Assembly: GCA_003168255.1 (NCBI GenBank)
Contig: PMSU01000097.1
Location: 40,742 to 87,251 of the forward strand
Reading direction: 5' to 3'
DNA length: 46,510 nt
From: Actinomycetota bacterium
Lineage (GTDB): Bacteria; Actinomycetota; Actinomycetes; Streptosporangiales; Streptosporangiaceae
Positions 32,845 through 41,270 of the stretch are shown here, in pieces. Positions within the stretch are counted from its first letter, which is position 1, and each line of letters begins with the position of its first letter. The notes beneath the pieces are model-generated. The model was not told the DNA's origin. It made no database searches and saw nothing but the letters and a program-made list of their open reading frames with translations. A program made the translations under genes and the position numbers.

Positions 32845-33665
32845 TTGCCGAAAATCGAGCTGGGACGCGTTGGCGCGGTGATCAACCCTCGTGCTGATCA
32901 CGTGTTCATCGACACCGCAGTTGAGCTGGAGGAGCTGGGCTACCAGACGATCTGGCTCACCGGCGGTCCGCTGCAGAGCCTGAGCCAGATCGCCGATGTC
33001 GTGCGGGCGACCAGCCGGGCGCGGGTGGCCAGCGGAATCATCTCCGTCGACCGGTTCGGCGCCGATGAGGTGGCTGCCCTGTACAGGAGCCTGGACGCGA
33101 CTTACCCCGGCCGCTTCGCCGTCGGACTCGGTGGCGCCCATGGGCCAAACCCGCTGCCGACCCTGGCGGGTACCTCGACCGGCTGGGCGAGGTGCCGGTG
33201 ACGGCGCGCGTGTTGGCCGCACTGGGGCCACGGATGCTCGATCTCGCCAGGGAACGCGCTGCCGGAGCCTTCCCAGTCCTGATCACACCGGAGTACACGT
33301 CGCGTGCCCGGCTCCGGATAGGCGACGACACCACGCTCGCCGTCGAGCAGCTCGTCGTGGTGGAGACCGACGCCCAGCGGGCGCGGGCGACTGCACGCGG
33401 GCCGCTCGGATTCCTTGGCAATCTCCCTGCCTATCAGGCCAGTTTCCGCCGGATGGGCTTTACCGACGAGGAAATCGCTGAGCGGGCTGATCGCCTCGAC
33501 GACGCCCTCGTCCCGTGGGGCGACGCCGATTCCGTGGCAGCGGCCATTTCAGCGCAGCTCCGGGCCGGAGCCGACCATGTGGCTGTCTCCGTAACCGCTG
33601 ATCCGACGCAGGGCCAGCCCGTTGACCAGTGGCGTCAGCTGGCGGAGCGGCTCATGGCCGGCTAG
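32845..33665 (+). pseudogene. Frameshifted LLM-class F420-dependent oxidoreductase
   Basis: The first frame (TTG at 32845) encodes IELGRVGAVINPRADHVFID, then ELEELGYQTIWLTGGPLQSL, ASGIISVDRFGADEVAALYR and GRFAVGLGGAHGPNPLPTLA. Near 33164-33170 one base is missing and the rest continues in another frame: YLDRLGEVPVTARVLAALGP, TPEYTSRARLRIGDD, LGFLGNLPAYQASFRRMGF and WGDADSVAAAISAQLRAGAD, ending LAERLMAG. Together it is a full-length (about 275 residue) bacterial-luciferase-like F420 enzyme of the actinobacterial type that oxidises or reduces small molecules. It is either a young pseudogene or a sequencing error; everything else in it looks conserved. The true start is uncertain. Confidence 0.8.
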
Positions 33666-33930
33666 ACCGAAGTTGCTGTAGCTCTCGGTAAGCGTTGAGA
33701 ATTTGACGTGGCGCTCCGCCTTGATGAGCGACCCGGCCAAGAGGTACCACCGTCAGCTACACGGCCAGACCCGGGTGAGTAACGGGACGAGCGTTCCCCG
33801 GCAAGTGCTCTGGGCGGGTAACCCCGATCGTCGTGGGATTCTGCGCAGCGGCCAATCCGGCGGCAAGCGACGTGTCCTCGCAGCGACATCCTCAGCGGCG
33901 GGCTTGACAGAGCGCAGGTCGTAGAGCACT

Positions 33931-33966
33931 CTATAACCAATCAGTTCTGAAACAAGGTGGTTATAG
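33931..33966 (+). promoter_or_regulatory. Inverted repeat operator directly before arsR
   Basis: CTATAACCA (33931-33939) and TGGTTATAG (33958-33966) are perfect 9-bp arms 18 bp apart, and the right arm abuts the ATG. The spacing and AT-rich arms suit autoregulation by the ArsR-type dimer. A TTGACA at 33904-33909 lies upstream, but no -10 at normal spacing is clear. Confidence 0.55.
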
Positions 33967-34341
33967 ATGGCGATCGACCGGCTCAGCCTCGTGTTCGGAG
34001 CGCTCGCGGATCCAATTCGGCGCGCGATCTTGACGCAGCTGCGCGAGGGCGATGCGACGGTCGGCGAGCTTGCCGCGCCGTTCGACATTTCCCAGCCAGC
34101 AGTCTCCAGGCACCTCAAGGTGCTGGAGACGGCTGGCCTCATCTCGCGCACCCGCCGCGCGACGGCCCGGCTCAGTCGGCTGGAGGCCGAGCCGCTCCGC
34201 GACGTGACCACCTGGCTGGCCCGCTACCAGCAGTTCTGGGACGAGAGCCACGAGCAGCTCGACGAGCTGCTCGCGGCGCTGCAAGGCGACCAGCAAGCCG
34301 ACCAGCAAGCCGACCACCGAGACGACCAGCGAGACGACTAA
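33967..34341 (+). CDS. ArsR-family winged-helix repressor
   Basis: The protein has 124 residues. The winged helix covers about residues 8-85: VFGALADPIRRAILTQLREG, VGELAAPFDISQPAVSRHLK, VLETAGLISRTRRATARLSR. No metal-binding CVCDL-type motif is present, so this is the metal-independent subgroup that pairs with AHSA1 proteins. The C-terminus runs into a DNA minisatellite encoding Asp-Gln-Gln-Ala/Asp-Arg units. The TAA at 34339 is inside that repeat. Past it the same frame stays open to a TAA at 34432 that overlaps the start of the AHSA1 gene, so the present stop may be a recent truncation of the tail. Confidence 0.85.
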   Translation: MAIDRLSLVFGALADPIRRAILTQLREGDATVGELAAPFDISQPAVSRHLKVLETAGLISRTRRATARLSRLEAEPLRDVTTWLARYQQFWDESHEQLDELLAALQGDQQADQQADHRDDQRDD

Positions 34342-34383
34342 CAAGACGACCAGCGAGACGACCAGCAAGGCGACCAGCAAGCC
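34286..34383 (+). repeat. 12-bp minisatellite at the 3' end of arsR
   Basis: Units of the type GACCAGCAAGCC / GACCAGCGAGAC are repeated with variation about eight times. They span the end of the ArsR coding part and the spacer before the AHSA1 gene. The unit is a multiple of three bases. Confidence 0.75.
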
Positions 34384-34426
34384 GACACCGGCCGCGACAA
34401 GGCGGCCCCAGCGAAAGGAAACGACG

Positions 34427-34906
34427 ATGGCTAAAACGCAGATCACCGCGGAGCCCGGGATACCGCAGATCGTCATCACGCGGGAGTTCGACGCGCCGCG
34501 CGACCTGGTGTTCAGCGCGTACACCGACCCGGACCTGCTGGTGCGATGGCTGGGCCCGCGCGACCTGACCATGACCATCGACCGCTACGACGTCCGCGAC
34601 GGCGGCACGTGGCGTTACGTCCATAAGGACGCCGAAGGCAACGAGTACGGCTTCCACGGCGTCTTCCACGGCACCCCGTCGCCAGACGGCATCGTGCAGA
34701 CCTTCGAGTTCGAGGGCGTACCGGGCCACGTCGCCCTGGACACGATCACCCTGGAGTGGCGTGCGGGCAAGACGCTGGTGCGTACGGTCTCGAGCTTCCA
34801 GTCGGTGCAGGACCGCGACGGCATGGTCGCCGCCGACATGGAACGAGGCGTCCGCGACTCTGGCGAGCGACTCGAAGAGCTGCTCGCCAAGCTGCAAGCC
34901 GGCTGA
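34427..34906 (+). CDS. SRPBCC / AHSA1-domain protein
   Basis: The protein has 159 residues. A START-like fold is suggested: ITREFDAPRDLVFSAYTDPD, LLVRWLGPRDLTMTIDRYDV, RDGGTWRYVHKDAEGNEYGF, HGVFHGTPSPDGIVQTFEFE, and a final long helix DMERGVRDSGERLEELLAKL. Actinobacterial pairs of ArsR and AHSA1 genes are common; the AHSA1 member is thought to bind a hydrophobic ligand or act in stress response. The ribosome site is AAAGGAAACG. It follows arsR and precedes a DoxX gene by 70 bp. Confidence 0.88.
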   Translation: MAKTQITAEPGIPQIVITREFDAPRDLVFSAYTDPDLLVRWLGPRDLTMTIDRYDVRDGGTWRYVHKDAEGNEYGFHGVFHGTPSPDGIVQTFEFEGVPGHVALDTITLEWRAGKTLVRTVSSFQSVQDRDGMVAADMERGVRDSGERLEELLAKLQAG

Positions 34907-34976
34907 CATCCGCGTACATGGTGCGGCCGCCGACTCGCCTCCCCGTACGCACCGGTAAAAGAGAGGTAGGAATGCT

Positions 34977-35399
34977 ATGAACACACCCAGTATCGCGGTC
35001 ACCGCGACGCCCCGCCTGACCAACCGTAAGAATGCCCTTCTGTGGACTGCCCAGATCCTGCTGGCAGCGCTCTTCGTGTTCGCCGCCGCGCCGAAGCTCG
35101 TCGGCCAGCACACCGCAGTACAGATGTTCGGCCAGATCGGCGCCGGGCAATGGCTGCGCTACTTCGTCGGAGCCGCCGAACTCGCGGGAGCGATTGCCCT
35201 GCTCATCCCGCGGCTGGCCGTCCTCGCCGCGATCGGGCTCGCCGCCGACATGGCAGGCGCGACCATCATCAATGCGGCCGTCCTGCATAGCACCGCCATC
35301 GTGATGACGCTCGCGCTAGGCGACGTACTCGCGCTCATCGCAAGGGGTCGCTGGCGCGGCCGGCACCCGGGAGCCCCGACGTCACGTCGAGCAGGTTGA
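34977..35399 (+). CDS. DoxX-family membrane protein
   Basis: The protein has 140 residues with four transmembrane segments: WTAQILLAALFVFAAAPKLV, YFVGAAELAGAIALLIPRL, VLAAIGLAADMAGATIINAA and IVMTLALGDVLALIARG. The KLVG motif after helix 1 and the GAAELAGAIALLIPRL helix are the DoxX signature. Members are linked to redox or stress proteins; a function is not established for this subgroup. It closes the arsR-AHSA1-doxX operon and is followed by a strong hairpin. Confidence 0.85.
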   Translation: MNTPSIAVTATPRLTNRKNALLWTAQILLAALFVFAAAPKLVGQHTAVQMFGQIGAGQWLRYFVGAAELAGAIALLIPRLAVLAAIGLAADMAGATIINAAVLHSTAIVMTLALGDVLALIARGRWRGRHPGAPTSRRAG

Positions 35400-35410
35400 T
35401 CCGGCCCGCG

Positions 35411-35466
35411 CCCGGCCAGGTCGAGCGCCGTCGCCGACCCCGGCCAGGTCGAGCGCTGTCGCCGAC
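35411..35466. repeat. Two 28-bp direct repeats after doxX
   Basis: The unit begins CCCGGCCAGGTCGAGCGC and continues YGTCGCCGAC. It occurs at 35411-35438 and 35439-35466 with one mismatch, followed by partial copies. Origin unknown. Confidence 0.6.
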
Positions 35467-35488
35467 CCCGGCGATCGTCGGGACCGGC

Positions 35489-35511
35489 GCCGGCGGCCGT
35501 GAGCCGCCGGC
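35489..35511. terminator. Hairpin terminator between doxX and the calpain-like gene
   Basis: GCCGGCGGC (35489-35497) and GCCGCCGGC (35503-35511) make a perfect 9-bp stem with loop CGTGA between convergent genes. Confidence 0.6.
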
Positions 35512-35534
35512 CCGACCCCGGCCAGGACCGGCTC

Positions 35535-36753
35535 CTACGAGACCCAGCCGTAGCCGGCGAAATACTGCTGGAAGGTGTCGGCCCGCAGCGCGAAGACGCC
35601 GTATCCCGGCAGGCTGAAGGATCGCATGAAGTCGCCCTCGCCGAACTTCTCCTGGAGGAACCCGGGAATCTGTTCGACGCTGAACCACGGGCCGGTGTCG
35701 ACGTTGAGTACCGCCTCGGTATTTCCCCAAGGATTGCGCAGCACGATGTACTCCTCCTGGCATTTGCTGTCGTACAGCCAGCCCAGAATGGCGTAAACGT
35801 GCCAGGCGACCAGGTTCGCAGTGGAGTAGTTGATCGGTGTCGGCGCCGCTGCTGCGCTTGTGTAGGTCCACGCCGCCATCGGATCGAATGTCCAGGAGCC
35901 ATCGCAGTGACTCCGGACGTTGTTCCAAATCGCCTGGGGCGCTACCCCGCCGGTGGCGGCGTAGTTCGGCGACAAGCCGGTCAGGGTCACGAGGTCGGCG
36001 ATGGGATCGCCGCCGCCGATCTTGGCGTAGTCGGGTTGGTCCGAGGTGTCCTGGGTGACCCACTTGACCCACGCCTTCTCATAGACGGCGGGCCAGATCT
36101 CGCTGGAGTCCACGCAGCGTGCGTAGATATAACCGTTGCCCGGCTCGGTGAGCGGGAGCAGTTCGGTGACCTCTACGTCGGTCGGGGCAGCCCCGGTACC
36201 TGAGTAGAACTGGACCATGTCCACAGCGCCTCCCCCGTCGAACGAGTCGCTCCCATTGAGCGGTCGCGTCCGCTGCGCGACGCAATAGGGACGGGACCAT
36301 GCGAGCGCAGCGAGAGCCGAGATGAAGTGACAGTCGGGTATCGCGCCCTGGACCGGATCGACGAAGTCGACGGTTGCGGTGAAAACTCGACCCCCGGCGG
36401 CCGGACCCACGGCGTCGGCGACGCGCCCGAAAGAGCCGAAAGAGCCGAAGGAGCCGAAGGAGCCGAAAGAGCCGAAGGAGCCGAAAGACCCGAAAGGGAA
36501 GGGCAGGGCAGGCTCTTCACGGCCGGGTCGGTGACGAGACGCTTGGCCTCGACGTCGAAGCGGACGCCCGGATACAGCAAAGAGCTGTGCACGGGGTCGA
36601 ACAGCTTGTGGTACGGAACCCCGAGTATCTGGCTGACGAATGCCGCGGATCGGCTATCAGGGACCAGTTGATTTGCTGCCGGAGCTTTACCTCGACAAGG
36701 GCGAAGGGATTAATGACGCCGACGTCCTGCGGGTGGGAGTAATCGGTAGCCAT
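35535..36753 (-). pseudogene. Calpain-type (C2-like) cysteine protease gene with two frameshifts
   Basis: The ATG at 36753 has an AGGAGG site and opens frame A (TDYSHPQDVGVINPFALVEV). Near 36665 it shifts to frame B (FVSQILGVPYHKLFDPVHSS, GVRFDVEAKRLVTDPAVKSL). At 36502-36511 a tandem GGCAG duplication shifts it to frame C, which passes a 9-bp repeat giving FGS units and holds the protease: catalytic Cys in QGAIPDCHFISALAALAWSR, His in NLVAWHVYAILG, Asn in YIVLRNPWGN. Calpain-like proteases are papain-fold enzymes usually needing calcium and are scattered in bacteria. Reconstructed length is about 405 residues. The catalytic part alone could be read from an internal start, but without a good ribosome site. 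Confidence 0.75.
36429..36491. repeat. Seven 9-bp repeats in the calpain-like gene
   Basis: GAAAGAGCC/GAAGGAGCC repeats head to tail seven times. In the protease frame of the minus strand they encode Phe-Gly-Ser units. The unit length keeps the frame; the nearby GGCAG duplication (36502-36511) does not. Confidence 0.85.
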
Positions 36754-36765
36754 GGCGGCCTCCTC

Positions 36766-36905
36766 GGCGGCTATCGGCTGACCTTCGAGCAGCTGTGGGC
36801 GTGTGCCCTACTCGTAGGAGCCGGCCAGGCGTCCGCAGATACAATCCAGGCGGCGACCACCGGGTAGACCGCGTTGCCGACCCCAGGCGTCAGCCGATAG
36901 CCGCC
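36766..36905. repeat. Perfect 17-bp inverted repeat across the end of hyfB
   Basis: GGCGGCTATCGGCTGAC (36766-36782) and GTCAGCCGATAGCCGCC (36889-36905) are exact reverse complements separated by 106 bp. The right arm encodes the last residues and stop of HyfB. The left arm lies just upstream of the ribosome site of the calpain-like gene. Confidence 0.8.
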
Positions 36906-38965
36906 ACCAAGGCGATGACCGCGACCAGCGCGATGAGCATGTAGGCCAGGTAGGCATCGAGGCGCCCGGATTGCAGCCGCTTGACCATCCGCACCAGCCA
37001 CATCACCGGACGCACGAGCGGCCGGTACAGGTACTCCTCGACCAGCTCCACCACATCAGAGACGTAGCCAAGATGCGGCACAGCGGACGCCCCCGGCTCG
37101 CCGCCGGTGTCCACCGGCTGTTCGAGGTGCCGCAGCTCGGACCGGGTCAGCAGCACGCTGGCCAGCACCCGGCGGGCCGGGTTGGCGAAGCCGAACGCGG
37201 TGTAGGACGCGGTCCCCTCGACCCCGGCCGTCGCCGAACGCCAGGCCGGCACCCGGCGCACCCGAAACATCCGCCGCCCGGTCGCCAGCCAGGTGAGCCC
37301 GGCCACCACGCATAGCAGCGCGGGCATCACGATCCACAGCCAGGACGGGGACAGGATGGAGAACCCGGGATACACCGGCTGGACCACCCACGGCGACCGC
37401 AGCGCGCCCGCGCTCACCGCGGCCGGGACCAGAGCGGCAAGCCCGCGACCGATCACCCGTATCTCCAGCGGCGTCAGCACGGCGATACCCAGGCAGCAGC
37501 CGGAGAGGGCCACGATCCCGGCCCGCCCGACCCAGCCGTAGTCCGGCCCCGGCTTCGCCCCTTCCAGCGGCGGCCCGAGCACCACCAGCCCGATCATCCG
37601 GACGAAGGTCACCCCGGCGAAGCCCGCGGTCAGCGCGACCGCCGCGCCCGCGACCGCGAGCACCAGCCGGAATCCGAGCCCCGGCACCCGGAACTGCTGC
37701 ATCAGCGATTCGAGCAGGAACCACTCGGACACGAATCCCGCGGTCGGCGGCAGTCCGGCCAGGGTCAGCGCGCCGATCGCGAACCCGGTGCCGCTCCACG
37801 GCACTCGCCGCCCCGCGCCCCGCAGCCCGTCAAGCTCGTCCGTCCCCATCGCCGACTCGATCCCGGCACCAGCCAGCATGAGCAGCGACTTGGCAAAGGT
37901 GTGCGTGATCATCTGGAGCGTCGCGGCGAGCAGCCCGACCGCCACCAGCCGCGGGCTGTGGGTCGCCGCGCCGGTCAGCGCCACCCCGAAGCCCACGACG
38001 ATCAGGCCGGTGTTCTCCACGCTGGAGTAGGCGATCACCCGGGACAGCTGGTTCGCCACCGCGGCATGCGCGATGCCACCGATCGCTGTGAGGCCGGCCA
38101 CGGCAAGCACCAGCCCGGCCAGCCAGCCAGGCGGCGCGCCGAGCAGGTCGAGGGTGCGCCACAGCCCGTAGAAGCCGACCGTGCTCCCCACCCCGGCCAT
38201 CGCCGCCCTGGCCGGTCCGGGCGCGGCCGAGTACCCGCGCGGCAGCCATACCTGGAACGGCACCAGGCCGGCCTTGACCGCGAACGCGATCACCAGCAGC
38301 ACATAACCGGCGCTGCGGGCTGCGCCAGGCGGCACATGCGCGAAGCTAGCTAGAGTCATGGATTCCGAACGGCTGGCGAGCAGCAGCAGTCCGGCAAGCA
38401 GCGACGCCCCGCTTATTTTCCCGAACACGAGCGTGACAAGCGCCCCGCCCGACCTGCCGGGCCTGCGCCGTTCGAACCCGGCGAACAGATAGAAGGCGAT
38501 CGTCAGCGCCTCCCAGCCGAAGAGCAGCGCGAAGGCGTCGCTGGCGGTCATGATCACGGCAATCGCGCCGAGGGCGAGCGCGTAGATCGCGCCGAGCCCG
38601 CGCTGCGTCGTCCCGTACGTGCCGGCCGCCCAGCTCGCGAACCCCAGCGACACCGCAGCGGCGGCGCCGAACGCGATCACCATGAACAACCCGGACAGCC
38701 GGTCGACCGCCAGCACCGTGTGCCCCAGCCCGCCGAGCCCCGTCCCGCGAAAACCCAGCAGGTCGCCAAGATCCAGCACGCACCGGCGCCCGGCCAGCGC
38801 GGCCCCGCCGACGACGGTGAGGCAGCCGGACCCGGCGCAGCCGAGCAAGTACGGCAGCGCCACGAGCAGCCTGCGGCCGGCGTCAGTGATCCGTCCCGGG
38901 CGCGCCACCCCCGCAAGTCCAGCCGCGCACAGCAGCAGCAGTCCCGCCGCGAACAACTCGCTCAC
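36890..38965 (-). CDS. hyfB: Hyf-like complex antiporter subunit, HyfB/NuoL-like
   Basis: The protein has 691 residues from a GTG at 38965 whose codon overlaps the upstream stop (GTGA). About 15 membrane helices are visible. Complex I antiporter residues are present: Glu in FGWEALTIAFYLFAGFE, Lys in AFAVKAGLVPFQVWLP, the broken-helix YSSVENTGLIVVGFG, and HTFAKSLLMLAGAGIESAMG with a second Lys. Such subunits move protons (or sodium) across the membrane when the peripheral arm undergoes redox change. A long C-terminal extension carries amphipathic VELVEEYLYRPLVRPVMWL, as in group 4 hydrogenase and Mrp-like proteins. It is the last gene of the six-gene operon. Confidence 0.88.
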   Translation of the reverse strand: MSELFAAGLLLLCAAGLAGVARPGRITDAGRRLLVALPYLLGCAGSGCLTVVGGAALAGRRCVLDLGDLLGFRGTGLGGLGHTVLAVDRLSGLFMVIAFGAAAAVSLGFASWAAGTYGTTQRGLGAIYALALGAIAVIMTASDAFALLFGWEALTIAFYLFAGFERRRPGRSGGALVTLVFGKISGASLLAGLLLLASRSESMTLASFAHVPPGAARSAGYVLLVIAFAVKAGLVPFQVWLPRGYSAAPGPARAAMAGVGSTVGFYGLWRTLDLLGAPPGWLAGLVLAVAGLTAIGGIAHAAVANQLSRVIAYSSVENTGLIVVGFGVALTGAATHSPRLVAVGLLAATLQMITHTFAKSLLMLAGAGIESAMGTDELDGLRGAGRRVPWSGTGFAIGALTLAGLPPTAGFVSEWFLLESLMQQFRVPGLGFRLVLAVAGAAVALTAGFAGVTFVRMIGLVVLGPPLEGAKPGPDYGWVGRAGIVALSGCCLGIAVLTPLEIRVIGRGLAALVPAAVSAGALRSPWVVQPVYPGFSILSPSWLWIVMPALLCVVAGLTWLATGRRMFRVRRVPAWRSATAGVEGTASYTAFGFANPARRVLASVLLTRSELRHLEQPVDTGGEPGASAVPHLGYVSDVVELVEEYLYRPLVRPVMWLVRMVKRLQSGRLDAYLAYMLIALVAVIALVAAIG

Positions 38966-39789
38966 GGCGTCACCTCCGCAGACTGGCGGTCCGGCAGTCT
39001 GCCCAGTCCGAGCAGCAGCGCGTGCAGCAGGCTGAACGGGCTTGGCGGTGAGCCGGGCACCCACACGTCCACCGGCAGGATCTCGCCGATCCCGCCCCGG
39101 GTGGCGTACGAGTCGGCCAGCAAGCCACCGCTGACCGCGTCGGTGCCGGCCGCGATCACGATCTTCGGATCCGGCATGCCCTGGTAGGTCAGGCGCAGCG
39201 GCTCGGCCATGCCGCGCGTCCCCGCGCCGGTGACAATGAGCACGTCGGCGTGCCGCGGGCTGGCCGTGAAGAAGACGCCGAGCCGGTGCACGTCGTAGAC
39301 GGGATTGAGCAACGCCTGGAGTTCCCACTCCTCGCTGCCGTCCGACCCGGCATCCACGTGCCGCAGGTGCACGCTGCGGCCGAGCGCGCGAGTACGGCCG
39401 CGCAGCGAGGCGCGCATCTGGGCCAGGTCCTCGTCGGTCTCGGCGATCTCGGGGACGACAAGCCCGCCGCGAGTCAGTGCGCCCGACGCCGGCCCCCGCG
39501 CCCAGCCAAACAGCTCAGGCCGGGCGGTCACGCACCGGCCGCAGCAGATGCACTTGCCCTGGTCCAGGGTGACGCCGCCGTCCTCGCGCTGATCGATCGC
39601 CCCGGTGGGGCAGAGCTGATCAAGCCGGTCGGCCGTGCCTCGCTCCCCGGCCGTGCCTCGCTCCCCGGCCGTGCCTCGCCCCCCGTCTAGCACGGTGGCC
39701 GGGCCGCGCCATTCATCGGCGTACGGGTCGGGCTTGGCCGGCCAGCGCGTGGTCACCACGCCATTCCGCAGCCCGCGCAGCACCCACAT
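38962..39789 (-). CDS. hyfI: Ferredoxin-HyfI/NuoB-like fusion without the proximal-cluster cysteines
   Basis: The protein has 275 residues; its ATG overlaps the HyfG stop. An 18-bp triplication (39631-39684) gives GERGTA repeats. Residues 55-95 are a ferredoxin motif with Cys60 (CPTGAI) and Cys80/83/86 (CICCGRC), enough for one [4Fe-4S] cluster. Residues 140-270 follow the NuoB/HyfI fold: NPVYDVHRLGVFFTASPRHA, DVLIVTGAGTRGMAEPLR, DPKIVIAAGTDAVSGG. The four cluster cysteines of that fold are all replaced (AGSDGSE for the CxxC region, GTDA, PGSPPSP), and there is no cysteine after residue 86. It probably keeps only a structural role in coupling. Confidence 0.88.
   Translation of the reverse strand: MWVLRGLRNGVVTTRWPAKPDPYADEWRGPATVLDGGRGTAGERGTAGERGTADRLDQLCPTGAIDQREDGGVTLDQGKCICCGRCVTARPELFGWARGPASGALTRGGLVVPEIAETDEDLAQMRASLRGRTRALGRSVHLRHVDAGSDGSEEWELQALLNPVYDVHRLGVFFTASPRHADVLIVTGAGTRGMAEPLRLTYQGMPDPKIVIAAGTDAVSGGLLADSYATRGGIGEILPVDVWVPGSPPSPFSLLHALLLGLGRLPDRQSAEVTP
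39631..39684. repeat. Three 18-bp tandem repeats in the HyfI-like gene
   Basis: GGCCGTGCCTCGCTCCCC occurs at 39631, 39649 and, with one change, 39667. It encodes repeated Gly-Glu-Arg-Gly-Thr-Ala in the linker before the ferredoxin domain. Confidence 0.85.
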
Positions 39790-41270
39790 CAGAGCGCCAC
39801 CCCCGCGACGCAGAGCCCGAAGCTCGCCTCGATGAACGGGAAGTCGGTGAGGATGTCCCCGGCGAACACCTCGTGCATCAGCACCAGGTTGTGGAACGAG
39901 GCCGACCGCGGCCTGCACCGCACGATCCGCCCGCCCGCCAGCCGGACGTCGTAGAGCACCTCGCCGTGCGGCGACTCGGCCCAGCCGACAGCGCGGCCTT
40001 CGGCTGGCTCGCAGTCCGCCCGCAGCGGCTGGCCGGCGACCTGGCCAAGCTCGGAAGCGGCGCGCCGAATCAGCCCGAATGACTGGCCGAGCTCGTCCAT
40101 CCGCACCCGCAGCCTGGCCAGCGCGTCGCCATCAGCGTGCCCGGAGAGCTGCGCCGGTTCCACTGCCGGGTAGGCATCGTAGGGCCGGGTGAAGCGCGAG
40201 TCGTCGGCGAAGCCCGATGCCCGACCGATCGGACCGAGCGCACCGTGCGCCCTGGCCCGCTCCGGACGCAGCGGCCCGGTGCCGCGGAGCCTGTCCAGGA
40301 ACGAGGAGGTGCCCATTAGCGCCGCCGAGTCAGCGCCGATCGCCTTCTCCAGCCGCGCAGTCTCGGCCAGTACCTCGGCGGACCCGGCCAGCGGCAGTCC
40401 GCCGATCCCGCCTGGCAGCACGATTCCCCGGCCGAACCTGCTGCCGCACAGCCGGCTCACCAGCCGCAGCACCCGCTCCTTGTGCCAGCTAAACCGCGCG
40501 GTCGCCACCGCCAGCCCGGCCGCGTCGGCCAGCCTGGCGGTCACGTCCAGGTAGCCGGCCACCCGCTCAAGCTCCGCGTGCAGCATCCGCACCAGCCGGG
40601 CAGGCAGCGGCACCTCGCAGCCGGCTAGCCGTTCCAGGGCGTGGCAGTAGGCGAGCGCGTGCGCGACCGACGCGGTGCCCTCCACCCGTTCGGCCAGCAG
40701 CACCCCGTCCGCCGCGGGCATCTGCTCGAACCGCTTCTCGATCCCGCGGTGCTTGTAGAAGACCCGCATATTCAGGTGCGGAATGTCCTCGCCCGGCGTC
40801 TCGACCAGGTACTCGATGGACTCCAGCACGCCGGATCGCACCGGGCCATGCGGGATCGTGAACAGCCCAGGGCCGGTCACGTGCCGCGGCAGCGCACGCG
40901 GGTCCGGGTCGGCGGCGACGCCGGGCGCATCGACTTGCTCGCCCGGGCGCGGGTGCCAGCCAGCGCCGTTCGGCAAAGGAAGTATTAGTGGTTCGGGTCT
41001 GGGGTGCCCCACGGGCACCAGCCCGAACGCATCCTGTAGTTCCCGCTCGTACCAGAAGGCGGCGCCAACCCGGACGGTCACCGAAGGGTAGTTGTCGCCG
41101 GGCGCGGGCAGCAGAACATTCATCGTCCGAACGGTGCCACTGTCAGCCAGGTGCGCGGAGATCAGCACTCCGCGCGGCTCGGCGGTGCCGAACAAGCCGG
41201 CGAACCGGCTGCCGCCGGCCACCTGCTGGGCAAGGACGGCGCCGAGCGTCGCCGCGGTTACCGGTGTCAT
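39789..41270 (-). CDS. hyfG: HyfG/HycE-like large subunit (NuoC-NuoD fusion) lacking Ni-Fe cysteines
   Basis: The protein has 493 residues. The N-terminal NuoC-like part (to about 130) has FWYERELQDAFGLVPVGHP. The rest follows group 4 hydrogenase large subunits: IPHGPVRSGVLESIEYLVET, MRVFYKHRGIEKRFE, AERVEGTASVAHALAYCHAL, LHAELERVAGYLDVTARLA, and LTDFPFIEASFGLCVAG at the end. In true hydrogenases the ERVxG motif continues as CxxC and the C-terminus holds DPCxxC; here they read EGTAS (197-201) and SFGLCV (483-488). So no Ni-Fe site can form. The protein resembles complex I NuoD in that respect but keeps the hydrogenase-type YKHRG(I/L)EK signature. ATGA overlap with hyfF. Confidence 0.9.
   Translation of the reverse strand: MTPVTAATLGAVLAQQVAGGSRFAGLFGTAEPRGVLISAHLADSGTVRTMNVLLPAPGDNYPSVTVRVGAAFWYERELQDAFGLVPVGHPRPEPLILPLPNGAGWHPRPGEQVDAPGVAADPDPRALPRHVTGPGLFTIPHGPVRSGVLESIEYLVETPGEDIPHLNMRVFYKHRGIEKRFEQMPAADGVLLAERVEGTASVAHALAYCHALERLAGCEVPLPARLVRMLHAELERVAGYLDVTARLADAAGLAVATARFSWHKERVLRLVSRLCGSRFGRGIVLPGGIGGLPLAGSAEVLAETARLEKAIGADSAALMGTSSFLDRLRGTGPLRPERARAHGALGPIGRASGFADDSRFTRPYDAYPAVEPAQLSGHADGDALARLRVRMDELGQSFGLIRRAASELGQVAGQPLRADCEPAEGRAVGWAESPHGEVLYDVRLAGGRIVRCRPRSASFHNLVLMHEVFAGDILTDFPFIEASFGLCVAGVAL

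Noticed and set aside
39789..41270. Calling the complex a functional formate hydrogenlyase or Ni-Fe hydrogenase
   Set aside because: Both cysteine pairs for Ni-Fe are absent and no maturation genes or formate dehydrogenase lie in the window.
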